DNA of 64,000 bases from Candidatus Eiseniibacteriota bacterium. Lineage in GTDB: Bacteria; Eisenbacteria; RBG-16-71-46; CAIMUX01. The stretch is from the NCBI GenBank assembly GCA_016712505.1, contig JADJQY010000017.1, positions 34,858 through 98,857 on the forward strand, given 5' to 3'. Both the position numbers and the translations under genes were made by a program. Positions 40,849 through 49,770 of this stretch are shown piece after piece. Below the pieces are notes generated by a model, which saw only the letters and a program-made list of their open reading frames with translations, searched no databases and was not told the DNA's origin. Position 1 is the stretch's first letter; each line of letters opens with the position of its first letter.

Positions 40849-41940
40849 CTCGGCCTCCGTGCCTTCGTCCTGGTTCGTTCGCTGATTCCACGCCCGGGCG
40901 CTCCGCGCCCGGCGCAACGTGCCGCGTGCAACGCGCGCCCCGCGCGCCTCGATCGAACCATACCCCGTCGCTTCCGGAGGGCCACCGAACGCTCAAGGGC
41001 ACCCAGTCGCTGGAGGAACGCTTCGAGTCGTCAACTTTCGCCGTGGATCTCTCCTACGGGTTCCACCGGCGACCACACGCGACGCGAGAGAACCGTTCCG
41101 GACCTGCGCTTCGTGCCTCTCGCACATCCGTCAAACGGATTTTCTCTCCATGTACACTTTTCTAGCAACTGACCACCGGACGTGGGCCGACAGCTTGTAC
41201 GCTGGAACCGCGCCGCCGTTCCCCGCGATCACGACATGGTATCCCCGCGCGGCCGCATCACCATGCCGCCGCATGTCGGCTGGGGCGCACCCGCGCACCC
41301 TCGCACCCTCGCACCCGCGCGCCCGCGCACCCGCGCGCCCGCGCACCCTCGCGCCCGCGCACCCTCGCCCCCGCGCACCCGCACCCTCGCGCCGCCGCAC
41401 CCCGGCGTCGGCGCGCCGCCGCGCCCGCCGCCGCGCGGACGAGCCGCGCGATCGCATCTTCGCATAGCTATATCTTCGGTTTGCCGCACCTCCACGTCGC
41501 CGCCGCCACACACGGCTCACACTCACGCCGGCGTTCACCGACCTGGCACTCTTTCCCGCGTTCGCCGCCCGACTCCCGAAGAACCTCTCCGCACCTCGCC
41601 GTTCATGACCGGCGGCCGAGCCGCTCCACCGCGTTCGCCGGCGCTGCCGCCCGCACCACCCGCGCGACCACCTGCGCCCCCGCTCGCGCCACCCACGCCA
41701 CGACCGGCGCCACCTACGCCAGCCCCCGCGCCCCGCCCGCGCCACCGAAGCCACAACTCGCGCCCGCGCCGGCGCCCGCGCCACCCACGCCACGACCTGC
41801 GCCACCGCCCGCGCCCGCGCCGGCGCCACCCACACGACGCCCCGCGCCACCGCCAACGCCACCCACGCCATCCTGTCCCCTTCCCCCCGCGCCCTCGACC
41901 GGATACTCTCCCGATCCGGTACCAAGGCCTCGGAGGCAAG
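40849..41940. other. 1.1-kb non-coding, repeat-rich region
   Basis: Between the divergent HNH and GNAT genes. 40850-41270 shows no supported gene but includes a relatively AT-richer patch (41130-41170, ccatgtacacttttctagcaac) that could hold promoters. 41288-41389 is an 8-bp C-rich array. 41640-41880 is degenerate Pro/Ala/Thr-coding repeat (CGCGCCACCCACGCC-like units). Frames through it are low-complexity on both strands. The GNAT ribosome site CGGAGG is at the end. Confidence 0.6.
41288..41389. repeat. 8-bp C-rich tandem array (CACCCKCG)
   Basis: Eleven contiguous 8-base units from 41288 to 41375, alternating CACCCGCG, CACCCTCG and CGCCCGCG (last one CCCCCGCG), then a 6-base unit and one more CACCCTCG. 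The minus strand is G3-tract-rich. It is the third short G/C array within 6 kb. Confidence 0.9.
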
Positions 41941-42534
41941 ATGGAGTCCGATCGCGTCATCCCGCTCGTGGGCGACTACGTTGCCCAGGTGCGAACGAGT
42001 TCCGAACTGGGCGATTCGCTGGCGCGGCTCCGACCGCTCGTGTTCGGACCGGCCTTCGAGGCCGATCCGTCGCTCCTGATGAACGACGAGGAACGCGCGC
42101 GCACGACTCTGCTCCGCCGCCGCCTGGACGGTCTCCACGAGCTATGCTGGGGTATCTACCATCGTGATCAGCTCATCGGCTGGACCTACGGGTTACAGCA
42201 GAGCTCCGAGATGTTCTACATGATCAACACCGGTATCCTGCCCGAACACCAGGGGAAGGGGATCTACACCGCGCTGCTCCCCCACGTGCTGGAGCAACTG
42301 AGGACCGATGGCTTCCAGATCGTGACCAGCCGGCACGTCGCGACCAACTCGCGCGTGATCGTGCCGAAGCTCAAGGCTGGGTTCTTCATCGCGGGCTGCG
42401 AACTCTCCGATCGATTCGGACTTCTGGTGCTGCTGCACTACTACACCTCCCCATTGCGACGCCGTGTGGTCTCGGCGCGCGCGGGAGGAGAGCGACCCGA
42501 CGCCGCGGTGCTCGCCGCCCTGGGGATCCGCTAG
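41941..42534 (+). CDS. GNAT-family N-acetyltransferase-like protein
   Basis: 197 aa. ATG 41941 has CGGAGG five bases upstream; the frame stays open before that but only as low-complexity repeat. The acetyl-CoA loop is TGILPEHQGKGIYTALLPHV, followed by TDGFQIVTSRHVATNSRVIVPKLKAGFF. This resembles the GNAT fold, which acetylates amines of small molecules or proteins. The substrate is not predictable. Its TAG is directly followed by the corA ATG with no gap, so translation of the two is coupled. Confidence 0.75.
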   Translation: MESDRVIPLVGDYVAQVRTSSELGDSLARLRPLVFGPAFEADPSLLMNDEERARTTLLRRRLDGLHELCWGIYHRDQLIGWTYGLQQSSEMFYMINTGILPEHQGKGIYTALLPHVLEQLRTDGFQIVTSRHVATNSRVIVPKLKAGFFIAGCELSDRFGLLVLLHYYTSPLRRRVVSARAGGERPDAAVLAALGIR

Positions 42535-43629
42535 ATGTCTCGCTGGCGCAAGCGGACCAAGCGCCGACATCTCACCGAGAAGCGTCGATCGAAAAAGGCA
42601 GGGCTTCCCCCGGGTTCGCTGGTACACATCGGCGAGCAGCGACAAGCGGCGGTCGTCCTCTCGGTCCTGGACTACGACGAGGAAGGTTTCCGCGAACAGA
42701 TCCCGGTGGAACTGCCGGATGCCTGCTCGTTTCGCGACTCTGCCTCGGTCACCTGGATCAACGTTGACGGCCTGCACGACCCGGAGGTAGTGCAGCGACT
42801 GTGCGATCACTTCGGAATCCACCCTCTGGTCCAGGAAGACATCCTGAACACCGACCAGCGACCGAAAATGGAGGAGTTCGACACCTACATCTACGCCGTG
42901 CTCAACATGATCTACTGCCACGCCCCGCACGACGAGATCGAGTTCGAGCAGGTCAGCCTGATCATCGGAGCGAACTTCCTCCTCACCTTCCAGGAGGCCG
43001 GCGGCGACGTCTTCGATCCGCTGCGGCAACGGATTCGCGAGAACCAGGGAGCGGTGCGCAAGAACGGCTCGGACTACCTCGCATACCGGCTGATCGACGC
43101 CATCGTCGACAACTACTTCGTGGTCGGCGAAAAGCTCGGCGAGCGGATCGAGGCGGTCGAGGAGATCCTGATCGACCGGCCGGAACCGGCGAGCCTGCAC
43201 GAGCTCCACCTGCTCAAGCGCGACACCATCCGCCTGCGGAAGGCGGTCTGGCCGCTACGGGAGATGCTGGCCTCCTTCTCTCGCGGGGAGTCCAGACTGG
43301 TGCAGGCTGGAACCCTGATGTACTTCCGCGACGTCTACGACCACTGCGTGCAGATGATCGACACGATCGAAACCGATCGCGACGTCCTCTCCGGCCTGCT
43401 CGATCTTTACCTCTCGAGCCAGAACAACCGATTGAACGAGGTGATGAAGGTGCTGGCGGTCATCTCGACCATCTTCATCCCGCTCAGCTTCGTGGCCGGG
43501 GTCTACGGCATGAACTTCCAGGACATGCCGGAGCTGAGATGGAAGTACGGCTACCCTGCCGCCCTCGTGATGATGGGGGCGGTGGCGCTGGTGCTTCTGC
43601 TCTGGCTTCGCCGCAAGCGCTGGATTTGA
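42535..43629 (+). CDS. corA: CorA-type magnesium/cobalt transporter
   Basis: 364 aa. Long cytoplasmic funnel domain (SVTWINVDGLHDPEVVQRL...FGIHPLVQEDILNTDQRPKMEEF), helical stalk, then two C-terminal membrane helices with the diagnostic YGMNF selectivity motif (GVYGMNFQDMPE) and a basic tail LRRKRWI. It forms a homopentameric channel for Mg2+ or Co2+ in the inner membrane. The N-terminal 25 residues are unusually basic. Third-party regulation such as a Mg riboswitch is not visible because it abuts the GNAT gene. Confidence 0.93.
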   Translation: MSRWRKRTKRRHLTEKRRSKKAGLPPGSLVHIGEQRQAAVVLSVLDYDEEGFREQIPVELPDACSFRDSASVTWINVDGLHDPEVVQRLCDHFGIHPLVQEDILNTDQRPKMEEFDTYIYAVLNMIYCHAPHDEIEFEQVSLIIGANFLLTFQEAGGDVFDPLRQRIRENQGAVRKNGSDYLAYRLIDAIVDNYFVVGEKLGERIEAVEEILIDRPEPASLHELHLLKRDTIRLRKAVWPLREMLASFSRGESRLVQAGTLMYFRDVYDHCVQMIDTIETDRDVLSGLLDLYLSSQNNRLNEVMKVLAVISTIFIPLSFVAGVYGMNFQDMPELRWKYGYPAALVMMGAVALVLLLWLRRKRWI

Positions 43630-43632
43630 TCG

Positions 43633-45444
43633 ATGAGCGCGCGACGCGAGCCGATGAAGCCGGGAGCATCCTCCCCGCGATCGAGCTTCGAGCGCCTCTG
43701 GCTGCTCCTCCTGCTCCTCGCCCTGGTCGCCTACGCCCCGGCAATGGGCGGAGGCTGGGTCTGGGATGACGACGCCTACATCCTGAACAACCCGGCCCTT
43801 CGCTCGCTCTCCGGCCTGTTCGAGATCTGGACCCGACCAGATGCCTCACCCCAGTACTATCCCCTGGTCTTCACCGGCTTCTGGATCGAACAACATCTCT
43901 TCGGACTCGATCCGCGCGGCTATCACGTGGTCAACGTCCTCCTCCACCTCCTCGGAGCAACCCTCCTGCTCCGGATCCTTCGGGCGCTCTCGGTGCCGGG
44001 AGCGCTGATGCTGGCCGCGCTCTTTGCCCTTCATCCGGTGCACGTCGAGTCGGTGGCCTGGGTCACCGAGCGGAAGAACGTCCTCTCGGCCGTCTTCTAC
44101 TTTGCCTCGGCTCTCGCGTTCTTCCGCTTTCAGAGACCGGGTGCGCCGGACGATCGCCCCGCGGGCACGTCCAACGCCTCCTCCGCTGCCGCCGGAAGCA
44201 TGCGCGACTGGCGCTGGTACGCCCTCGCCCTCGGGCTGTTCCAGTGCGCGCTCTTCAGCAAGACGGTCACCGCGACCCTGCCCGCGGCCGTGGCGCTCGC
44301 GCTCCTCTACCGTCCGCCGACTCCTGATCCCCGGTCGTGGCTCCGCCGCGTGGGGCTGCCGCTACTCCCGTTCTTCGCGCTCGGCGGCGGATTCGGCCTC
44401 CTCACCGCATGGCTGGAGAAGTACCGCGTCGGGGCGCTCGGCGCGGAGTGGGATTTCTCGCTGCTGGAGCGGTTCGTCATCGCCGGGCGGGTCTTCTGGT
44501 TCTATCCGAGCAAGCTGATGGCGCCCTGGCCGCTCTCGTTCATCTATCCCCGCTGGAACATCGAAGCGACCCCGATTGCGCTCCTCCCGGCCCTCCTCGC
44601 GCTGTTCGCGATCGGGGCGGGCTTTGCCCTGCGCCGTCGGCTCGGGTACGGCCCGCTGGTCGCGGCGCTCTTCTATCCCGTTACGCTCTTCCCCGCCCTC
44701 GGCTTCCTCAATGTCTATCCGATGCGCTTCTCGTTCGTCGCCGATCACTTCCAGTACCTGGCAAGCATCGGACCTCTCGCACTGCTGGTCGGGCTTTGGT
44801 TCCGGCTGCGGCCCGCTCGCTCCTGGGATCTCCCGACGGCCATCACGATCTGCCTGCTGCTCGCCGGACTGACCTTTCGGCAGTCGGGCATCTACCGCAA
44901 CGCAGAAACGCTCTGGCGCGATACGCTGAGCAAGAACCCCTCGGCCTGGATCGCGCGGAACAATCTCGGGCAGCTCCTGCTCGAGATCGGCCGGCTGGTC
45001 GAAGCGGAGCAGCACTTCCGGAGCGCCATCGCGATCCACCCGCAGTTTGCCGAGGCGCACAACAATCTGGCCACGATCCATGGGCAAGCGGGCCGTCTCG
45101 AGGAGGCGATCCGCTCCTGCGACGCTGCGATCGGGCTCGACCCCAACTTCGCTCGGGCCTACTTCAATCGGGCTCTGGCGCGGATGCGACTTCAGCAATT
45201 CGACGCCGCGCTTCTCGACCTCAGTCAGTTCGAGCGGCTCGCCGGCCCCTATGCCCGAGCGAGCTTCTATCGCGGGATGGCGTTTGCCGCGCTGGGACGG
45301 GAGGAGGCGGCCGTCGATGCGTTCGAGGCGTCGCTTCGCCTCGATCCGAATCAGCCGGATGTGCGCGCCGCCTGGGCGAAGCTGGAACAACGTCGCTCGT
45401 CGGGAGTCTCAGGATCGGGGGAGCGCGCGCTTCAAGAACGGTAG
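43633..45444 (+). CDS. multi-span membrane protein with C-terminal TPR repeats (TMTC-like)
   Basis: 603 aa, 3 bases after corA. The N-terminal ~400 residues contain about ten membrane helices and the acidic motif GWVWDDDAYILNNP in the first loop, then HPVHVESVAWVTERKNVLS, a hallmark of bacterial TMTC/DUF1736-like GT-C proteins. The C-terminal ~170 residues are TPR units (NPSAWIARNNLGQLLLEIGR, AEAHNNLATIHGQAGRLEEA, NFARAYFNRALARMRLQQFD). Eukaryotic TMTCs are O-mannosyltransferases; the bacterial role is unknown but probably glycosylation or export-associated. Its 3' end overlaps the convergent flippase-like gene by 36 bases. Confidence 0.8.
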   Translation: MSARREPMKPGASSPRSSFERLWLLLLLLALVAYAPAMGGGWVWDDDAYILNNPALRSLSGLFEIWTRPDASPQYYPLVFTGFWIEQHLFGLDPRGYHVVNVLLHLLGATLLLRILRALSVPGALMLAALFALHPVHVESVAWVTERKNVLSAVFYFASALAFFRFQRPGAPDDRPAGTSNASSAAAGSMRDWRWYALALGLFQCALFSKTVTATLPAAVALALLYRPPTPDPRSWLRRVGLPLLPFFALGGGFGLLTAWLEKYRVGALGAEWDFSLLERFVIAGRVFWFYPSKLMAPWPLSFIYPRWNIEATPIALLPALLALFAIGAGFALRRRLGYGPLVAALFYPVTLFPALGFLNVYPMRFSFVADHFQYLASIGPLALLVGLWFRLRPARSWDLPTAITICLLLAGLTFRQSGIYRNAETLWRDTLSKNPSAWIARNNLGQLLLEIGRLVEAEQHFRSAIAIHPQFAEAHNNLATIHGQAGRLEEAIRSCDAAIGLDPNFARAYFNRALARMRLQQFDAALLDLSQFERLAGPYARASFYRGMAFAALGREEAAVDAFEASLRLDPNQPDVRAAWAKLEQRRSSGVSGSGERALQER

Positions 45445-46398
45445 TCCGATCACCGCCGGGATCCAGTAGCCGAAGAGCGAATAGAGCAACCCGACGCCCA
45501 GCGACACATCGTGACTGGCGTACGGCAAGAAGAGGAAGATCAAGGCCGAGTCGCGCGTACCCATCCCGCTCAGCGTGACTGGCAGCAGCCCGGCGAAGAT
45601 CGCGAGCGGCAGCGCACCCATCGCATAGAGCAGCGGCACCGGGGTGCCGAGTGCCTGATAACACAGCACGAGTTGGGCGATGCTGGCGAACCAGTTGAGC
45701 ACGGTGTAAAGCACCACGGAACCGAGAAGCGCGGGCGACTGCAGAATGAGGCGGAGGGCGCGAAGCATCGGCTCAACCTTGGATTCGAACTTCTTCGGAA
45801 CGGGCAGGCGGAAGCGGAGCAGAGCGAGGATGGCGCCAAAGCCGGCGAGAAACGCTCCACCCGCCAGGATGGCGTAGCGCCACTGCGCGTGGAGCGCGGA
45901 ACCGAGGGCGGCCAGGAGGAGCAAGATCAGCACGTCGAGGCTCCGCTCCGCCAGCACGCTCCCCAGCACCAGCGGGACCGGCACGCGGTCGCGGAGGTAC
46001 AGCGCCTTCACGAAGTCGCCCGTCTTGCTCGGTGTGATCGTCCCCATCGGCCAGGCAGCCATGATCATGTCGAAACAGCTGCGGAACGACACCTCGTAGC
46101 CGAGCGCGCCGAGTACTCGACGCCACCGAAAGGCCGAGAGCACCGGAAAGAAGCAGGTGACCGCGGCCGCGCCGGCCAGCACTGCCCGGTCCGCCTGCCC
46201 CAGGCGAGCCAGCACCAGGCGGTAGTCGAGTTCCAGGAACCGGAAGAGCCCCCAGAAGACCCCGATGGTCAAAAGCAGGAACAGTCCGAGCCTGAGCCAG
46301 CCGCGCGGGGTGCTCCGGATCTTCTCCCGCAGCGCGTCGACGCTCGTCCGGGCGGGATCGGGGACGCGTCGCGGCGGCTCTGGCGTGAGCTCCCCCAT
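45409..46398 (-). CDS. lysylphosphatidylglycerol synthase TM-like (flippase-like, UPF0104) membrane protein
   Basis: 329 aa with about seven to eight membrane helices. Family features: FRWRRVLGALGYEVSFR, MAAWPMGTITPSKTGDFVKA, LAERSLDVLILLLL and LPVTLSGMGTRDSALIFLF. These proteins are membrane parts related to MprF and are thought to move or bind lipid-linked substrates. It starts 3 bases after the toroid-fold gene's stop and is the last gene of a three-gene operon. The final 36 bases overlap the convergent TMTC-like gene. Confidence 0.8.
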   Translation of the reverse strand: MGELTPEPPRRVPDPARTSVDALREKIRSTPRGWLRLGLFLLLTIGVFWGLFRFLELDYRLVLARLGQADRAVLAGAAAVTCFFPVLSAFRWRRVLGALGYEVSFRSCFDMIMAAWPMGTITPSKTGDFVKALYLRDRVPVPLVLGSVLAERSLDVLILLLLAALGSALHAQWRYAILAGGAFLAGFGAILALLRFRLPVPKKFESKVEPMLRALRLILQSPALLGSVVLYTVLNWFASIAQLVLCYQALGTPVPLLYAMGALPLAIFAGLLPVTLSGMGTRDSALIFLFLPYASHDVSLGVGLLYSLFGYWIPAVIGLPFLKRALPRS

Positions 46399-46401
46399 CG
46401 C

Positions 46402-48195
46402 CTAGTGGCCGATCTCGAGCGACGTCATGCCGTCATGGTAGTCGATGCGGCGGCGCACCCGGAGCACACCGCTCTGGTTGAGCCTGGCCAGGGCATCCGA
46501 AGGGATCTCATGCCCGCGCATCGCCAGCTCCTGCGGCTGGTAGTAACGACTCTGCGGCACGTAGCGCACGTGGAACTCGTCCCCGAGCTTCAGCCGCTCG
46601 ATCGCCGGTCCGAGCCTTCGCACCTCGTCCTCGATCAGCAGTTCGGACGGGCCGAAGGTCACGGTGCGCTTGAAGGCTACCGGACCGGCACCGCTCTTGG
46701 TCATGAGCAGGTTCCGGATCCAGCCCTTGATCTCGTAGGCCATTCGGGTCTGCCAGCCGACGGCGAGCATGAAGAGCCGGAAGGCGATCATCGACATTGG
46801 GGTGAACAGCTTCATCACCATGAAGTGCGCGTTCCCCTGCACCTCGAAGCGGTCGGCATTTGCCCCCACCGCCGCTTCCGCCGACGGGTCGTACTCCGGC
46901 TTCCATGGAAGTAGATCGTCCCCCGCTCGGATCACGAAATCGGCATCGATCCACTGCGAGGTGACCACCTTGCCGTCGGCGAGCGAGGCGATGAAGCCAC
47001 AATCGTTCTCCACCGACGCCCCGTTGTCCCCGCGGAACAGCTTCACCACGCCGCCCTTGGCCAGGTTGATCAGGCAGTAGTAGTCCCGCCCCCTGGCATC
47101 GCGTCCCTTGCGCGCATGGATGCGCGCTCCGGGCCAGGTGCGGCTGAACGGCTCCCGTTCCGACGGAAGCGGCGGCAGCACCTCCGGACGTTCCGAGTAG
47201 TCGACCCAAGACTGCAGCAACCCCGGAATCCGATAGAGGAAGTAGCGATCCTCCTGGATCTCCGGCGGGACCAGCGCTCCCTGGGAGAGGCCGCGCAGCA
47301 GATGCTCGGCCACCGAGGAGGCAAGGCCGACCCCCTTGCCGCCGTAGACCTCGAAGCCGTGCGGATAGAAGTGCAACGTCTGGCGACTTCCCATCGATCC
47401 GGCGTAGTGACCGTTCGGATAGGCGAAATGCGCCGCGAAGTCGATCGCGCGATGACAGACCCGGTCGAGCCGCTCGTCCGGATAGAGCTTCTGCAGTTTG
47501 GAGAGGAAACTCACGGTCGCCGAGAGATAGCCCAGGTCGGTGCCGTCGTACTCCAGGCACCACCCCTCCGGATAGCAGTAGCTCAGAAAGTCCTCCAGGC
47601 GCACCTCGAATCCCTGGCGGATCTTGTCGTCCTTGACCAGATCGTACGCTTCGTAGATCGGCAGGATCGCCATGGCGTGATGGTTGGCCAACACGCCGGG
47701 CTCATCGTACTTGGCCAGGAACCGACCGGCGCGCGCCACCGCCTCGAAGAAGCGCCCGCGCATCGCGCTGGGGAACCGATCCCCGAGAAGCCGGTAGCTG
47801 TCGCACATCGCATAGACGAGGAACCCGGTCGGACCGGCCCACCCGCGCTCGTTCGGATAGAACTCGTCGAACGAACCATCATCCTTCTGGATCTTCATCC
47901 AGTAGTCGATCCCGGCGAGGGTCCAGGCCAGGATCTTCTCCTCCTGATAGAACGGATTGTCCGGCATCGGGGTGGCCCAGGCGAGGGCCAGCGCCTGCAC
48001 GCCGAACTGCGCGATCGAGGAGGGAAAGTCGGTCGTACGGCAGAGCCAGTACTCACGATTGAAACAGCCGTAGGTCTTGGAGAACTCATTGCGATCCTCG
48101 AGCGACAACAGCCGCGGGATCTGCGACAGAGCCTTCTGGGCATAGACATCGCGGAGCCCGGTCGACGGCGGCACTCCGCGGAGAATCTCGCTCAC
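46402..48195 (-). CDS. alpha/alpha-toroid, heparinase II/III-like protein of unknown function
   Basis: 597 aa from GTG 48195, overlapping the methyltransferase stop by 4 bases (GTGA). The first ~330 residues are helical repeats rich in Trp and Tyr (EEKILAWTLAGIDYWMKIQ, RGWAGPTGFLVYAMCDSYRL, LANHHAMAILPIYEAYDL), resembling an (alpha/alpha)6 toroid. The second half is beta-rich (DYYCLINLAKGGVVKLFRGD, VTSQWIDADFVIRAGDDLLPW), like the sandwich of polysaccharide lyases. There is no signal peptide, which is unlike secreted lyases. Placement next to a flippase-like gene hints at glycan or lipid-linked sugar metabolism. The catalytic residues cannot be assigned with confidence. Confidence 0.6.
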   Translation of the reverse strand: MSEILRGVPPSTGLRDVYAQKALSQIPRLLSLEDRNEFSKTYGCFNREYWLCRTTDFPSSIAQFGVQALALAWATPMPDNPFYQEEKILAWTLAGIDYWMKIQKDDGSFDEFYPNERGWAGPTGFLVYAMCDSYRLLGDRFPSAMRGRFFEAVARAGRFLAKYDEPGVLANHHAMAILPIYEAYDLVKDDKIRQGFEVRLEDFLSYCYPEGWCLEYDGTDLGYLSATVSFLSKLQKLYPDERLDRVCHRAIDFAAHFAYPNGHYAGSMGSRQTLHFYPHGFEVYGGKGVGLASSVAEHLLRGLSQGALVPPEIQEDRYFLYRIPGLLQSWVDYSERPEVLPPLPSEREPFSRTWPGARIHARKGRDARGRDYYCLINLAKGGVVKLFRGDNGASVENDCGFIASLADGKVVTSQWIDADFVIRAGDDLLPWKPEYDPSAEAAVGANADRFEVQGNAHFMVMKLFTPMSMIAFRLFMLAVGWQTRMAYEIKGWIRNLLMTKSGAGPVAFKRTVTFGPSELLIEDEVRRLGPAIERLKLGDEFHVRYVPQSRYYQPQELAMRGHEIPSDALARLNQSGVLRVRRRIDYHDGMTSLEIGH

Positions 48196-49082
48196 GGCAG
48201 TTCCTTCCCCGGCGCGAGCGAAGGCTCGAGCCGATCTTCGAATTGGTAGGCTCGGAGTGGTTCGTCACCCAAGCCGGCGAGCATCGGGGCCCGCATGGTC
48301 ATCGCGTCGAGACGCGCCCGCGTCACGTCGATCGCCAGCGGCTCGCGGTCCACCGCCAGCCAGGCGCGGCCGAGTCGTCGGGCAACGGCCGCCGTGGTCC
48401 CGGAACCGACGCAGAAATCTGCCACCAGGTCCCCGACCCGGGTCGTCGCGCGGAGAATCCGCTCCAGCAATGCCTCCGGCTTCTGCGATGGATAGCCGGT
48501 GCGCTCCTTGGCGTCCTGGGTGAGCCAGGGGATCTCCCAGACATCGTCGAGCGAGCGGTAGCGATACCAGCCCCCCTCATCGCGATACTCCGGTAACCCG
48601 CGTCGCGACATGCGATGGGCCAGGTACTTCTTGATCGTCATCCGCTCGAAGTGGTGCTCGCCGCCATTGCGGTAGTAGAGCAAGGTGTCGTGCTTGCGCG
48701 CGAACCATCGACCCGGGATCCCGCCGGTGGCGTAGTGCCAGATGATCTCATTCAGGAAGTTCTCGGCTCCGAGCAGGTCGTCCAGCAGCACCTTTGCGCG
48801 ATGTACGGTGCGCCAGTCCAGGTGAAGGATGATCGCTCCTCCGGGTCGGAGCAAACGGGGCATTTCCCCCAGGAGAGCGGTCAGCCAGGGGGATGGCGCG
48901 CCATCGGTTCCCGGATCGGCATAGGCGCGGCGGCCAGCCAGAGCGCCGCGATTCCCCCTTCCCCGGAGCGTGGCGTGTGTGCGCCCCGCACCGAAGGGAG
49001 GGTCCAGATAGACGAAGTCTAACGACCCATCCGGCAGTCCCCGGGCCACCTCGAGCCCATCGGCCCGGATCAGTCTGTCCAT
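48192..49082 (-). CDS. DNA methyltransferase, amino-type (beta group)
   Basis: 296 aa from ATG 49082; starts at 49103 and 49100 are possible. Catalytic motif IV FVYLDPPFG comes first, then the SAM-binding motif I LVADFCVGSGTTAAVARRLG near the C-terminus. That order is the beta class, which makes N6-methyladenine or N4-methylcytosine. Also present: GGAIILHLDW, NEIIWHYATGG and RTGYPSQKPEALLERIL. Recognition sequence unknown. The only nearby nuclease is the HNH gene 100 bases upstream; no classical restriction gene is adjacent, so it could be orphan. It overlaps the toroid-fold gene. Confidence 0.88.
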   Translation of the reverse strand: MDRLIRADGLEVARGLPDGSLDFVYLDPPFGAGRTHATLRGRGNRGALAGRRAYADPGTDGAPSPWLTALLGEMPRLLRPGGAIILHLDWRTVHRAKVLLDDLLGAENFLNEIIWHYATGGIPGRWFARKHDTLLYYRNGGEHHFERMTIKKYLAHRMSRRGLPEYRDEGGWYRYRSLDDVWEIPWLTQDAKERTGYPSQKPEALLERILRATTRVGDLVADFCVGSGTTAAVARRLGRAWLAVDREPLAIDVTRARLDAMTMRAPMLAGLGDEPLRAYQFEDRLEPSLAPGKELP

Positions 49083-49182
49083 GTCGGATCCCGCTCGCAT
49101 CATTGGCGGTCGCAGTTTACGCGACGAGCGGGCGGGTGGCTACCCGCGGATCCGGGGGATCGAAGTGGTGCGTGGGCGGAGC

Positions 49183-49770
49183 TCAGGACTCCAGTTCGAC
49201 GTTCCAGTACTCGTGTGAGATGAACTGCTCCCACGAGGTACGCCGATGGCCTAGTGGCACGGTGATGCACGGGGTCCAGGTCGGCTCTACCGCCGGCTTC
49301 AGCAGACGCATCCCCGCCTCGGCCAGGGTCCGGTTCGCCTTCTTGCGGTTGCACCGGAGGCAGGAAAGCACGCAGTTGGTCCAGGAGGAGCGCCCACCGA
49401 GCGAGCGCGGAACGATGTGATCCACCGAGAGATCGGACAGCGGCGGCTTGGCGGAACAGTACTGGCAGGTGTAACGGTCACGGCGATAGATGTTCTTGCG
49501 CGAGAAGGTGACCTTCCGGTGCGGCACCGAGGAGTACCGGGTGAGCAGCACAACCTCCGGAACGCGGACGCGGAAGGTCACGCTGCGTATGCAGGGCTCT
49601 TCCTCCGCCACGCGCAGACTCGTCCACGAATCGAAGTCGTGGAGCGTGTAGTCCTCCGGGTCGACCGCCCGCGCCGCCGCCCGGTAGAGCAGGCAGAGTG
49701 CGGTCCGCACGGACGTCGTCCCGATCGGGACCCAGTGTCGATTCAGCACCAGCGCGCGTTGGTCAAGCAT
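49183..49770 (-). CDS. HNH endonuclease
   Basis: 195 aa. The C-terminal HNH/McrA-like zinc domain is YRRDRYTCQYCSAKPPL, SVDHIVPRSLGGRSSWTN and CLRCNRKKAN, with two CxxC pairs and the catalytic His in DHIVPRS. The N-terminal ~85 residues (LVLNRHWVPIGTTSVRTALCLLY) are conserved in a widespread bacterial family of unknown role. It lies 100 bases upstream of the DNA methyltransferase in the same orientation, but is also common as a solitary gene. The start ATG has only a weak GGGG upstream. Confidence 0.85.
   Translation of the reverse strand: MLDQRALVLNRHWVPIGTTSVRTALCLLYRAAARAVDPEDYTLHDFDSWTSLRVAEEEPCIRSVTFRVRVPEVVLLTRYSSVPHRKVTFSRKNIYRRDRYTCQYCSAKPPLSDLSVDHIVPRSLGGRSSWTNCVLSCLRCNRKKANRTLAEAGMRLLKPAVEPTWTPCITVPLGHRRTSWEQFISHEYWNVELES

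Noticed and set aside
35571..41389. CRISPR array
   Set aside because: The repeats are 8-11 bp, contiguous and without spacers; no cas genes.
41182..41940. N-terminal extension of the GNAT protein
   Set aside because: It is Pro/Ala/Thr repeat translation; the ATG at 41941 has a good ribosome site.
48192..49770. Complete restriction-modification system
   Set aside because: The HNH protein belongs to a widespread family often found alone; no specificity subunit or typical restriction enzyme is present.
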